Source: Oceanobacter kriegii DSM 6294
GTDB taxonomy: Bacteria > Pseudomonadota > Gammaproteobacteria > Pseudomonadales > Oceanobacteraceae
Reading direction: 5' to 3'
NCBI RefSeq assembly: GCF_000422845.1
Contig: NZ_AUGV01000019.1
Location: 48,797-112,796 of the forward strand
DNA: 64,000 bases
This document shows, piece by piece, positions 42,882 to 51,298 of the stretch. How positions within the stretch are numbered: position 1 is the stretch's first letter; the number at the start of each line of letters is the position of its first letter. The notes under the pieces were generated by a model that was given only the letters and a program-made list of their open reading frames with translations, was not told the DNA's origin and searched no databases. Position numbers and translations under genes: made by a program.

Positions 42882-45278
42882 ATGTTATTCCGCCAACACA
42901 ATCTGAAAGCGCGCCTGACCATCGTCGTTGTGATTGCCACCACGCTGACGCTGCTGCTTTCCGGAGGCGCCTACGTCGGACTGGAGTACTACCTCACCAG
43001 TCATGCCAGCAAACAACGCATTAACACCATTGCAGAAATGGCAGCCCGCTCGGCAGCGCAGGAAATCAAGCAGCAGCAGTTCGATACCTTGCAGGCCGAC
43101 CTGCAATCACTCAGCGTTCACCCTGCCATCACCCTTGGCTGCCTGTACAACCAGCAAGGTGGCTTATTGGCACATTACGATCGTGAAACCGCGGTGGCAT
43201 CGGGCTGCCCGGCCACCAGCAATGGTGCCGTCAGCAGTGCCAACACCCTGGTGGTGCCACTCACCACCAGCAACAATGTGATTGGCTCGCTGCGCATCAA
43301 TCACGACGACCAGCCGGTACAACAGCGACTGCTGCGCTTCCTGCAAATCAGTGTCGCCATCTGGATTGTTTCCATGGCACTGGCTTTTCTGGTGGCGATT
43401 CGTATTCGGGAAGGGCTATTCGGCCCCTTGCGCGACCTGTCCGACTTCCTGGCCCGCATCACCCGCGAGCGCAACTACTCGCTGCGAACCCCCAGCAAGG
43501 CTTCCGATGACTACGGCAAATTGCTGCTGCAAGTAAACGAGCTGCTGCACGCCACCGAAACCGACCAATCGACCCTCAAGCTGAACGAAGAGCGATTCCG
43601 CAAACTGGCCGAGTTCTCGCCGGTGGGCATCTTTCAGGTCGATAAAAACGGCGTGCTCCGTTACGTCAACCAGCGCTGGCGGGATATCCACAACCTCACT
43701 AACGAGATTCCGGACATCGAACAATGGTTCAGCTGCATTCTGGCCGCCGACCTCGAAGCCACCCGCTTTGCCTGGGAGAACCTGGTCTCCCAACAAGAAA
43801 GCATTGAGCTTGACCTACGCTTGCAGCAACGCGACGGCAGTCATGCCTGGATTCATTTAATGGCCAGTCCGATGCACGACCGGGATGGCGAAGTGATTGG
43901 CTATCTGGGGGCGATTTCAGACATTTCAGAGCTGAAATCCGCTCAGTTACAGATGGAAAACCTCGCCTTCTACGACGCCCTGACCGGGCTGGCCAACCGG
44001 CGGCTGTTCAAGAACCGACTGTCGAAGTCGATCAAATCCGCCGAGCGCACCCAATCGACTCTGGCGCTGATGTTCCTCGACATGGACCAGTTCAAGCGCA
44101 TCAACGACTCCATGGGACACGATGCCGGCGATTTGCTGCTGCAGGAAGTATCGCGCCGGCTTAGCGCCAACGTGCGCGACAAGGATACGGTATCGCGCAT
44201 TGGTGGTGACGAGTTCACCATCCTGCTGACCGACGTAAAACGCATTTCCGACGTTAAAACCGTGGCTGAAAAGATCCTCGAAGCCCTCGCCGAACCCATT
44301 CGCATCAAAGGCCAGGACATCAACACCTCGGTGAGCATCGGCATTACCCTGACGCCGCAGGATTCCACCGACCCCAACACCCTGATGAAAAATGCCGACC
44401 TGGCCATGTACAAGGCCAAGGAGCTGGGGCGCAACAACTACCAGTTTTTCTCGGAAGAAATGAACAAGGAGATTCTGGAGCACCTGGCGTGGGAGCAGGA
44501 AATTCGCGACGCCCTGCACGAGAACCAGTTCAGCCTGGTGTATCAGCCCAAGGTCAGCCTGCAAAACTACGCCATTACCGGGGTTGAAACACTGATTCGC
44601 TGGCACCACCCCATCAAGGGCTTTATTCCACCAGACCGTTTCATCAAGGTAGCCGAGGAAACCGGCCAGATCATTGATATTGGCCGTTGGGTAATGCAAA
44701 ACAGCTGCCGCGAGATCCAGTCATTTATCGCCTCTGGCGACATGCCATTCGACACCCGCATCGCCGTCAACCTGTCGGCCAAACAGTTTGCCGACCCCGA
44801 CCTCGCCAACATGATCCGCAAAACGCTGGAAGAAACCGGCATGTCGCCCTCCAACCTCGAGTTGGAGATCACCGAAAGCACCCTGATGCTGGACGTCGAG
44901 AAAGCCATCGCTACCATGTCGGCCCTGCGGTCTTACGGCATCCGCTTTGCCATCGACGATTTTGGCACCGGCTACTCATCTTTGTCGTACCTGAAAAGCC
45001 TGCCCATTGAAGTATTAAAAGTCGATCGATCCTTCGTCAACGACATCCCCGTCGACAGCAACGACATGGCCATCACCGCCGCCGTCATCGCCATGGCCCA
45101 CAAACTGGGCCTGCAAGTGGTGGCAGAAGGCGTTGAATCGGAAGATCAGGTAGAATTCCTGCGCCAAAACCGCTGTGACGAAGGCCAGGGGTACCTGTTC
45201 AGCCGACCGCTGGATGTACCACAACTCGAAGAATTTCTGGCCAAAACCCGTGCAATGACACTGGAAAGCAGCAAATAA
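42882..45278 (+). CDS. Membrane sensor with HAMP-PAS-GGDEF-EAL domains
   Basis: Membrane-bound c-di-GMP enzyme of 798 residues. Two helices (about 10-32 and 155-177) flank a periplasmic sensor of roughly 120 residues with two cysteines. A HAMP-like segment (about 178-230), a PAS domain (about 236-355), a GGDEF domain (motif GGDEF at 441-445, inhibitory I-site RDKD at 432-435) and an EAL domain follow. In the EAL domain the signature is ETL (VETLIRW, near 567), but the catalytic Glu, NLSAKQF, ELEITES, DDFGTG (from 692) and AEGVE are intact. It could both make and break c-di-GMP. It lies 31 bases upstream of mutY but has its own long leader. Confidence 0.92.
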   Translation: MLFRQHNLKARLTIVVVIATTLTLLLSGGAYVGLEYYLTSHASKQRINTIAEMAARSAAQEIKQQQFDTLQADLQSLSVHPAITLGCLYNQQGGLLAHYDRETAVASGCPATSNGAVSSANTLVVPLTTSNNVIGSLRINHDDQPVQQRLLRFLQISVAIWIVSMALAFLVAIRIREGLFGPLRDLSDFLARITRERNYSLRTPSKASDDYGKLLLQVNELLHATETDQSTLKLNEERFRKLAEFSPVGIFQVDKNGVLRYVNQRWRDIHNLTNEIPDIEQWFSCILAADLEATRFAWENLVSQQESIELDLRLQQRDGSHAWIHLMASPMHDRDGEVIGYLGAISDISELKSAQLQMENLAFYDALTGLANRRLFKNRLSKSIKSAERTQSTLALMFLDMDQFKRINDSMGHDAGDLLLQEVSRRLSANVRDKDTVSRIGGDEFTILLTDVKRISDVKTVAEKILEALAEPIRIKGQDINTSVSIGITLTPQDSTDPNTLMKNADLAMYKAKELGRNNYQFFSEEMNKEILEHLAWEQEIRDALHENQFSLVYQPKVSLQNYAITGVETLIRWHHPIKGFIPPDRFIKVAEETGQIIDIGRWVMQNSCREIQSFIASGDMPFDTRIAVNLSAKQFADPDLANMIRKTLEETGMSPSNLELEITESTLMLDVEKAIATMSALRSYGIRFAIDDFGTGYSSLSYLKSLPIEVLKVDRSFVNDIPVDSNDMAITAAVIAMAHKLGLQVVAEGVESEDQVEFLRQNRCDEGQGYLFSRPLDVPQLEEFLAKTRAMTLESSK

Positions 45279-45312
45279 TCCGAAAAAGCACCAAAAACAG
45301 CGCCAGAACTTG

Positions 45313-46383
45313 ATGAGCCAGATCACCGCCAACGCCCCACACAACGACCGGGCGTTCTCTGAAACCGTGCTTGAGTGGTACCACCAGCATGGCCGCAAAC
45401 ACCTGCCGTGGCAGCAAGACATCAGCCCTTACCGGGTATGGGTGTCTGAAATCATGTTGCAGCAAACCCAGGTCGCCACGGTTATTCCCTATTACCAGCG
45501 CTTTATGGAACGCTTTCCGACGGTACAGGCGCTCGCCGCTGCCGAACAGGACGAAGTGCTGCATCTGTGGACCGGACTGGGCTACTACGCCCGTGGCCGT
45601 AACCTGCACAAATGCGCCCAAACCGTCGTCGACCAGCATGGCGGTGAATTCCCCCGCAGCGTCGAACAGCTGGCCGAGCTGCCCGGCATTGGCCGCTCAA
45701 CCGCTGGCGCCATTGCCTCCATCAGTATGGGCGTACGCGCCGCCATTCTGGATGGCAACGTCAAACGGGTGCTGACCCGCTTCTATGCCATTGAAGGCTG
45801 GCCCGGCACCACCGCCGTTCAGAATGCCATGTGGGACATTGCCGAACGACTGACACCTGAACACAGCCACCGGGAATATACCCAGGCCATGATGGACATG
45901 GGCGCTACCCTCTGCACCCGCAGCAAACCCGCCTGTGGCATTTGCCCACTGCAACCAGGCTGTGCAGGCTACGCCAGCGGCAAACCGACCCAATACCCCA
46001 ACAGCAAACCGAAAAAAGAAAAGCCCGAAAAACACGCCTGGCTGCTGATGATCCGCAACCCCGACGGTGAGTTTTTACTGCAACAACGGCCACAAACCGG
46101 CATTTGGGGTGGCCTGTGGAGCTTCCCCGAAGCCGACTCACTGGCCAACGCCGAACAACAACTGGCCGCCAGCTACGGCGACAGGGTCAAACAGATTCAG
46201 GAGCTCAGCAGCTTCCGACACACCTTCAGCCACTACCACCTGCATATTCACCCGGTAGAGGTTGAACTGGACCGCCTGACCGATCACATAGGCGAGCAGA
46301 CAGTGCATTGGTACAATCCCCGTCAACCGAGCGAACTCGGATTGGCCGCACCCGTCATCAAACTGCTGCAAAACCAACTCTGA
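45313..46383 (+). CDS. mutY: A/G-specific adenine glycosylase MutY
   Basis: Removes adenine mispaired with 8-oxoguanine. It has 356 residues from ATG 45313. The HhH-GPD domain includes the catalytic Glu in [12 protein letters not shown] and the helix-hairpin-helix [15 protein letters not shown]. The [4Fe-4S] ligands are C-x6-C-x2-C-x5-C in [17 protein letters not shown]. The C-terminal NUDIX-like domain (about 225-350) recognises 8-oxoG. It is followed by yggX, the usual gammaproteobacterial pair. Confidence 0.96.
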   Translation: MSQITANAPHNDRAFSETVLEWYHQHGRKHLPWQQDISPYRVWVSEIMLQQTQVATVIPYYQRFMERFPTVQALAAAEQDEVLHLWTGLGYYARGRNLHKCAQTVVDQHGGEFPRSVEQLAELPGIGRSTAGAIASISMGVRAAILDGNVKRVLTRFYAIEGWPGTTAVQNAMWDIAERLTPEHSHREYTQAMMDMGATLCTRSKPACGICPLQPGCAGYASGKPTQYPNSKPKKEKPEKHAWLLMIRNPDGEFLLQQRPQTGIWGGLWSFPEADSLANAEQQLAASYGDRVKQIQELSSFRHTFSHYHLHIHPVEVELDRLTDHIGEQTVHWYNPRQPSELGLAAPVIKLLQNQL

Positions 46384-46415
46384 GCATCAAACCACAGCCT
46401 ACACGGGAGTTTTTC

Positions 46416-46694
46416 ATGAGCCGCACCGTTTTCTGCCGCAAATACCAACAAGAGCTGGAAGCCCTTGCACAGGCCCCGTTCCCGGGCCCAGTGGGTGAAG
46501 ACATCCTCAACCACGTATCCGCCAAAGCCTGGGCCGAATGGACCGAACACCAGACCCGCCTGATCAACGAAAAGCACCTCAACATGATGGACAAGGAAGC
46601 CCGCAAATACCTCACCGAACAGCGGGACAAATTCCTCAGCGGCGGCGATTTCGACAAGGCCGAAGGCTATGTGCCTGAAAAACCTGAAAATTAA
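46416..46694 (+). CDS. yggX: YggX family Fe(II) trafficking/oxidative protection protein
   Basis: Small cytoplasmic protein linked to iron handling and protection of Fe-S enzymes such as MutY. It has 92 residues. It begins MSRTVFCRKYQQELE with the conserved Cys7 and has PFPGPVGEDILNHVSAKAW. GGGAG lies 6 bases before ATG 46416. It is 32 bases after mutY. Confidence 0.95.
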   Translation: MSRTVFCRKYQQELEALAQAPFPGPVGEDILNHVSAKAWAEWTEHQTRLINEKHLNMMDKEARKYLTEQRDKFLSGGDFDKAEGYVPEKPEN

Positions 46695-46707
46695 TTCAGA
46701 AAAGTTG

Positions 46708-46736
46708 TTGACAGAAAAACGGGATGGCTGTTTAAT
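46708..46736 (+). promoter_or_regulatory. Sigma-70 promoter of tRNA-Phe
   Basis: TTGACA (46708-46713), a 17-base spacer, and TTTAAT (46731-46736), followed by a GC-rich GCGTCCC discriminator as expected for a stringently controlled stable RNA. The mature tRNA begins 39 bases later. Confidence 0.85.
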
Positions 46737-46775
46737 GCGTCCCACTTGAGCGAGACACCAAACGTCAGCCAAGAC

Positions 46776-46851
46776 GCCCAGATAGCTCAGTCGGTAGAGC
46801 AGGGGATTGAAAATCCCCGTGTCGGTGGTTCGATTCCGCCTCTGGGCACCA
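46776..46851 (+). tRNA. tRNA-Phe (GAA)
   Basis: 76-nt tRNA with acceptor stem GCCCAGA/TCTGGGC, D-arm AGCTCAGTCGGTAGAGC, anticodon stem GGGGA/TCCCC with GAA at 46809-46811, T-arm GGTTCGATTCC and encoded 3' CCA. All stems pair. Confidence 0.98.
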
Positions 46852-46862
46852 CCAAATCCCAT

Positions 46863-46901
46863 AAAAAACAGCCACTTACGAAAGTAACTGGCTGTTTTTT
46901 T
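46863..46901 (+). terminator. Intrinsic terminator after tRNA-Phe
   Basis: CAGCCA and TGGCTG form the base of the stem with a GAAA loop, flanked by A6 and T7. It begins 11 bases after the tRNA. Confidence 0.85.
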
Positions 46902-46940
46902 ATGCCTGTAGTTTAGGCTCGGGCCAGTTCAGGGCCACTT

Positions 46941-47537
46941 TTATTTAAGCCCTAGATGCCCTTTCAGCATTTTTTCGCGCTTTTGTGTTATCGCCTCAGT
47001 AAGAATTTCTTCAAACGACCCGTAGTCTGTTCTATCAGCGATGAACTGGTTGAACCCCTCAGTATTCAAATCTTCTTTAGTATCCAGGGGCTGTCCGTAG
47101 CTTTCAGCAAGTCCTATAAACGAATCGAAGGGTGTTCTTTTACTGAGAAACTCGGGAGAAAGTAACTCTTGTAGTTCTATCTTTTCGCTTGGTGCAATGG
47201 ACATACAAAAGTCACAAACATAGTGAAATTCCTCCCCTACTTTGCGTAAACACTCCTCAGGCTCCTGAACCAAAGAACCACACCGAACACAAAACTCTTT
47301 GTGACTATCAATGGGATCTGTACTGACGGCTTTTTGAAAGCAAGGGTTACAGACAGATTTTTGTTCCAGCTTTCCCGTATCAGGATTCGTAACCGTCGCA
47401 ACCCATCGAATATCTTTGACAGGGAGGTAATCATTGCAGATAGCACAGCGACTTTTTGGCTTCGTAAACCGATATGCAACGTAGGCAAATACCGGCGTTA
47501 AGACGGCAGTAATAACCTCAGACGTTAGAAAATCCAT
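46941..47537 (-). CDS. Membrane-anchored zinc-ribbon protein, unknown function
   Basis: 198 residues, not recognised. An N-terminal hydrophobic segment (about 5-24) is followed by two cysteine pairs that could bind one zinc (CAIC near 31-34, CNPC near 63-66) and another two (CVRC near 83-86, CDFC near 109-112). The C-terminal half (about 115-198) is acidic and helical, with no motif. Its base composition looks more AT-rich than the neighbours, which suggests recent acquisition. It is the first gene after tRNA-Phe. Confidence 0.6.
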   Translation of the reverse strand: MDFLTSEVITAVLTPVFAYVAYRFTKPKSRCAICNDYLPVKDIRWVATVTNPDTGKLEQKSVCNPCFQKAVSTDPIDSHKEFCVRCGSLVQEPEECLRKVGEEFHYVCDFCMSIAPSEKIELQELLSPEFLSKRTPFDSFIGLAESYGQPLDTKEDLNTEGFNQFIADRTDYGSFEEILTEAITQKREKMLKGHLGLK

Positions 47538-47653
47538 TTCACCGTCCCTAAGTATCAGGACCTGGTTAACCGGTTGTACTGAATGGCCTACTCAAGTGCT
47601 TCTGGTGCCAAGTGCGCATAACGTAGCGTCATGGTCATTGTTCAGATATCACC

Positions 47654-48073
47654 CTACCGGGATGACTGATGATGTGTGGAGCGCCGCTGTAAATCCAGCA
47701 AACCGGGAACACGTTTGGCCTGTACGCCGGAAGTCAGTCCCCACTTTTTAGCCAATGCATCGCGGTTGGTCTTACCGGCAACGTCACCAACATAAAAACC
47801 TTCTGCTGCAACGTCTGGGAACTGTGCGGCCAAAGCCTTGAGGCGTGATTTAAGCAAGCGGCTCTGGTTCAGGGGCATCGCCTGATTGCTGGCAAAAAAG
47901 TCAGCCAGATAAGCTGCTTTTCTGAGTAATGGCAGGGCGACCTGCTCGACGTCAGGAGACCAGCCCTTGTGCCACGCCGCATCTGCAAGTACTCGCAAAT
48001 CGTCTGCGGCCTGCTCTGGCGAGGTACTGCTCAGTACCTTCAGAAAGTGCTTCTGATAGTCATTATGGGTCAT
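47654..48073 (-). CDS. Small helical protein coupled to the nucleotidyltransferase
   Basis: 139 residues, no family recognised. It is mostly helical, with a predicted basic C-terminus (about 105-139). Its ATG at 48073 overlaps the nucleotidyltransferase stop in an ATGA junction, so the two are translated together. Such tight coupling suggests a complex or a toxin-antitoxin relationship, but no known antitoxin motif is seen. Confidence 0.6.
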   Translation of the reverse strand: MTHNDYQKHFLKVLSSTSPEQAADDLRVLADAAWHKGWSPDVEQVALPLLRKAAYLADFFASNQAMPLNQSRLLKSRLKALAAQFPDVAAEGFYVGDVAGKTNRDALAKKWGLTSGVQAKRVPGLLDLQRRSTHHQSSR

Positions 48074-48666
48074 GGTCTCTCCAGCTCTTCCAGCCGGGAT
48101 ATCATAAAATTGATATTGCCCTGCAAGCGTCTTTCATTGCCGACCGCTCCCAACAGGGCTTCTTCAGCGTGCGCTTTCAGACCTTCAATCGTGAATTTAC
48201 CGGCCCGATACAGAAAGATTATATCAGCCTGGTCTTGCTCGCCAAGCCGGTCCAGTTTGCTCACAGCCAAATCAATACCTGTCACAACGAACGCATGCAA
48301 TGGAGCCTCTACCGTTCTGTTCAGCGGTATCGCATCATCCTGATAATTCTCTGGCAACAACCCTGATATCGTTGGGTTAAACGTGTCATCTATCACCAGT
48401 TGCCGCTCATCGCCGTGTTCATCAGTATAAAGCACGGTAATTTCATCGAGATCCAGTTTCGTAGCAGCAGAGATTTCAACATCAATGTCTGCAGAGCCTC
48501 GGGCATTGGTGTGGATATGCAGCGCAGCCCCGCCAAAAACGTACGCTCGAACGCTGCCCGGCCCTGCACTTGTAAACAACTTCGCTATCTCTTCATTGAG
48601 CTGCTGCAAAGCCTCCAAAATAGCTTCACCCATTGGAGTGTTGGTATACAGTTTTTCTGACATGCA
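48070..48666 (-). CDS. DUF6036/AbiEii-like nucleotidyltransferase-fold protein
   Basis: 198 residues from ATG 48666. The nucleotidyltransferase signature is visible: FGGAALHIH (near 44-52), then SADIDVEI with the D-x-D metal pair (near 59-66). The later DLAVSKLDRLGEQDQADI matches the D..KL.R....D..DI helix of DUF6036 and AbiEii-like proteins. Members of this superfamily include toxins that nucleotidylate tRNA or other targets. Function here is unproven. It is the first gene of a two-gene operon, with an inverted-repeat element just upstream. An earlier start at 48723 would run through that element. Confidence 0.65.
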   Translation of the reverse strand, partial: CMSEKLYTNTPMGEAILEALQQLNEEIAKLFTSAGPGSVRAYVFGGAALHIHTNARGSADIDVEISAATKLDLDEITVLYTDEHGDERQLVIDDTFNPTISGLLPENYQDDAIPLNRTVEAPLHAFVVTGIDLAVSKLDRLGEQDQADIIFLYRAGKFTIEGLKAHAEEALLGAVGNERRLQGNINFMISRLEELERP

Positions 48667-48685
48667 GGACTCCGCATTTAGCCAA

Positions 48686-48743
48686 GGCCCCTCTGAATAA
48701 CGATGTACAGTTCTGCGCGACATCGAGTTTTTCAGAGAACCTC
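48686..48743. repeat. 58-bp imperfect palindrome related to the 11.6-kb element
   Basis: The left end GGCCCCTCTGAATAAC is nearly the same as the terminal repeat at 11613. The right end, read in reverse, is GAGGTTCTCTGAAAAAC. Between them, CGATGT and ACATCG form an inner stem. It may be a deletion-derived remnant of the same transposable family, or a REP-like palindrome. It lies 20 bases upstream of the nucleotidyltransferase start codon. Confidence 0.5.
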
Positions 48744-48808
48744 TGGAGACTGGTTAAAAAGCAAACATACAGTACGACACCATAGCCATCCAGCCAACAG
48801 CCGGAGCA

Positions 48809-49507
48809 TCACCGCCCCAGCACCGCCAACCACTGCAGCTCCTGCACCAGCCCTTCCGTCGAAGGCGCAAAGTACCACAAGGCACCACACACCAGCGCCA
48901 GCATCAGGCTGCCGGACCAGTTATCCACACTGAAGGGTTTGATGGCCGTGCCAAACGACGTCTTCAGGCGTACGCCATTGAAGTCGACGGCGTAGACCTC
49001 ATCCAGCAGCAAATGCACCACAAAACCACCCGCCACAAACAAGCCGCAAAGCCAACTGAACGGCGCAGGTTGTTGTGCCAGCGCCCAGGCAATGCATACC
49101 GTGGCCAGGCCAAAAAACAGCGCCGCCAGCAGCGAGTGAAACAAGCCCCGATGAATGGTGAAGCGGAAGAAAACCCGCATCGCCAACGGCCCCGCCAGCA
49201 ACCAGACCAAGGCCATACCCAGCCAGCTCCACACAATACGGCTACCGCCAGAGCTGCTCCAGCTTGCCAGCCAAGGAGTCGCTAGCCACAGGAATAAGGC
49301 GCAGGCCGCTGCCGCCAGTACATTGAACAGCCAGATCACCGGCCGTGATGTGTCGGAGTCGATATCCGGCAGCACACCACCCAGCGCACCGAGAAAAAAC
49401 AACAGAACACCCTGCTCGATTGAGCACCACTGGCTGACAACCGCCGCCGATGCCGACATCGCGCTGACCAGCGCCGCACCACTCAAATGGGTTTCAAAAC
49501 TCGCCAA
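48809..49507 (-). CDS. YdjM-like inner-membrane metal-dependent hydrolase family protein
   Basis: Multi-pass inner-membrane protein of 232 residues from a TTG at 49507, which gives the family-like start ASFETHLSGAALVSA and has AGGTG nearby. An ATG at 49540 is the alternative. Conserved acidic and His positions typical of the LexA-regulated YdjM/DUF457 group are visible: FETHLSGA, LGGVLPDIDSDTS and the later FVVHLLLDEVYAVDFNGVRL. About five or six helices are predicted. Biological role is not known. Confidence 0.7.
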   Translation of the reverse strand: MASFETHLSGAALVSAMSASAAVVSQWCSIEQGVLLFFLGALGGVLPDIDSDTSRPVIWLFNVLAAAACALFLWLATPWLASWSSSGGSRIVWSWLGMALVWLLAGPLAMRVFFRFTIHRGLFHSLLAALFFGLATVCIAWALAQQPAPFSWLCGLFVAGGFVVHLLLDEVYAVDFNGVRLKTSFGTAIKPFSVDNWSGSLMLALVCGALWYFAPSTEGLVQELQWLAVLGR

Positions 49508-49608
49508 GAAACACCTGTTTATCCATACAGAAAACCGCAAAGATAACAGACTTTTTTCTTTATTATTAATAACTTACAAATTCAGAAATTTGAGATTGGG
49601 TAACAGGG

Positions 49609-50397
49609 TCAGATTTTCAGGCACTGGTTGAGGTGCTGGCATTGGCGCACCAGCGACAGTGCCGCCAGCGCCGAGGTTTTACGGTTATCCGGCAAGGGTT
49701 TACCCAGCACCCGAATATCCAGCTCGCCAAAATCCCCCCGTGCGGTGAGTTCATGCTGGTTGCCCTGAATGGTTGGATCAGCAATCAGGCGAACCTGCGT
49801 TGCCTCAAAGCCGATGCCCGCCAGGGCAATGGTGGCGGCCACGTTGGCATTGGCCGGGAAGCCCAGCGCGGCATCGCGGGCATTGCCTTCGAACAGCACG
49901 GTTGGTTCGCTGATAGCGGCAAGATCAAACGCCTGTTCGGCCATCGAACCTTGCCAGCTTTGGGGTGGTTTTCTGGAGGTGTATTCAACCCGATCGATAC
50001 CGGCAATACGGGCCGCAGCGAGGGTTTCCATACCGGCAATGGCACCTGCCGGAACGTGAATTTCGCCACCGCCCTGCTGAGCCTGTTGAATCAGTTGCTG
50101 ACGAAACCCATCGTTGGCCAGTGCACCACTGGAAATCACCACCAGCGGCAGCCCCGCCGCAACGACCGCCATGCCGTGTTGGCGTACCGACGCCTGACCA
50201 CCGCACTCAATCACCAGGTCGGGTTGTACGCTCAACTCAGCAAATTGCGTGACCACTTCGACGCCCGGCAACGCCTCACGCAGCCGCGCAGCACTTCGCT
50301 CAGAGGCGATCACGCCCGCTAACGTCAGGTTTTCCGGCAGGTATTTGCAAATAACCTGCGCCATCGCACCGTAGCCAATCAATACCAGCTGCTTCAT
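49609..50397 (-). CDS. nadX: L-aspartate dehydrogenase (NadX family)
   Basis: NAD(P)-dependent dehydrogenase converting aspartate to iminoaspartate, which can feed NAD synthesis. It has 262 residues. The Rossmann motif is LIGYGAMAQVI at the N-terminus. The family core includes SSGALAND, VPAGAIAGMETLAAARIAG and FPANANVAATIALAGIG. No nadA or nadC gene adjoins it, so aspartate catabolism or amino-acid reduction is also possible. Confidence 0.85.
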   Translation of the reverse strand: MKQLVLIGYGAMAQVICKYLPENLTLAGVIASERSAARLREALPGVEVVTQFAELSVQPDLVIECGGQASVRQHGMAVVAAGLPLVVISSGALANDGFRQQLIQQAQQGGGEIHVPAGAIAGMETLAAARIAGIDRVEYTSRKPPQSWQGSMAEQAFDLAAISEPTVLFEGNARDAALGFPANANVAATIALAGIGFEATQVRLIADPTIQGNQHELTARGDFGELDIRVLGKPLPDNRKTSALAALSLVRQCQHLNQCLKI

Positions 50398-50472
50398 GGG
50401 TAACCCCGGAATCGTTTACACCATTGTGATCCGTACAGGTTTCAGTATGGCGCATGCCGCTGGTCAATTCAT

Positions 50473-50509
50473 GGCAGGCCGGTTATTGGCAGGCCGGTTA
50501 TTGGCAGGG
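50473..50509. repeat. 15-bp tandem repeat
   Basis: GGCAGGCCGGTTATT occurs twice in full (50473-50487, 50488-50502) plus a partial third copy. It lies upstream of nadX, in a 154-base gap. Confidence 0.85.
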
Positions 50510-50551
50510 CAAGAATGTCAGCACTGATCGGTGAAAGGGGCGCAGGGTGGC

Positions 50552-51298
50552 TTATTGCCACAAATTGCCAATCGCGGTGGCGCCAGAGTAATGATGGGCG
50601 ATCTGGGCCTGAAACAACTCGCCGCAGGCCAACGCATCCGACAAGGCATGATGAGGATGATAAAACGGCAGGCCATAACGCTCGCGGCTGTCGGCCAACC
50701 GAATGGACTTGCGCCGCGCACCGAACATGCGTTCGATCAGTGTCGGCTGGCGTTGTATTCCGGCTTCCAGAGCCATGGTATCCAGCATTGGAAACACCAC
50801 GCCCTCGCCCAGACGAGCCTTGACCGCCATGTCGAGGAAGTTGCGTTCAATGCTGCAGCAGTGGGCAATCACCACCTTGCCTTGCAGGTGTTCGAGAATA
50901 TCGTCCAGCTGCTCGCTGAGGTCTGGCGCGTTATCAATATCGCTGTGGGTAATGCCGTGAAACACCACCGAATCGGCAGACAATGCCGTACGTGGCCGCA
51001 CCAGCCAATGTCGCCCCTGACGGTTGTAGATACGGTTCAGGGTCATGGGCACAATGCCAACACTGACGATGTCGCATTTGCTGGCATCCAGCCCGGTGGT
51101 TTCAAAGTCGATGGCCACCAGCGGAACCTCGGCTAATGGCGTATCACCAGTCGGAGTTCCGGCAGCATAAAATCGCTTCAGCAGCGGGTGCTGGGCCTGC
51201 TCGGCCATACGCGCAAAAAACACCGGCCAGGGCTCATTGCCCGGCCCTACCCCACCGCCAGACAGCTTGCTGGCAAAGCGTTGTTGAAAACCGGCCAT
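50552..51298 (-). CDS. DnaQ-like DEDDh 3'-5' exonuclease
   Basis: 248-residue exonuclease of the DnaQ superfamily. DEDDh residues: DFETTGLD (near 65-72), the AHCCSIERNFLD segment with the third acidic residue, and HHALSDALACGEL with the His and last Asp. About 55 residues precede the exonuclease domain. It lacks DNA polymerase or helicase domains. Its ATG shares a base with the stop of the preceding DUF294 protein gene; this pairing recurs in gammaproteobacteria and suggests a shared role in signal-controlled nucleic acid processing. Confidence 0.85.
   Translation of the reverse strand: MAGFQQRFASKLSGGGVGPGNEPWPVFFARMAEQAQHPLLKRFYAAGTPTGDTPLAEVPLVAIDFETTGLDASKCDIVSVGIVPMTLNRIYNRQGRHWLVRPRTALSADSVVFHGITHSDIDNAPDLSEQLDDILEHLQGKVVIAHCCSIERNFLDMAVKARLGEGVVFPMLDTMALEAGIQRQPTLIERMFGARRKSIRLADSRERYGLPFYHPHHALSDALACGELFQAQIAHHYSGATAIGNLWQ

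Noticed and set aside
46776..46851. Search for a duplicated tRNA-Phe 3' end as an attachment site
   Set aside because: No second copy of the tRNA 3' end was noticed downstream, and no integrase gene is present, so no integrated island is claimed.
47538..47653. Possible integron attC site in the gap between accessory genes
   Set aside because: Only a short palindrome GGTTAACC is present. The R and L boxes of an attC site were not found and there is no integrase.
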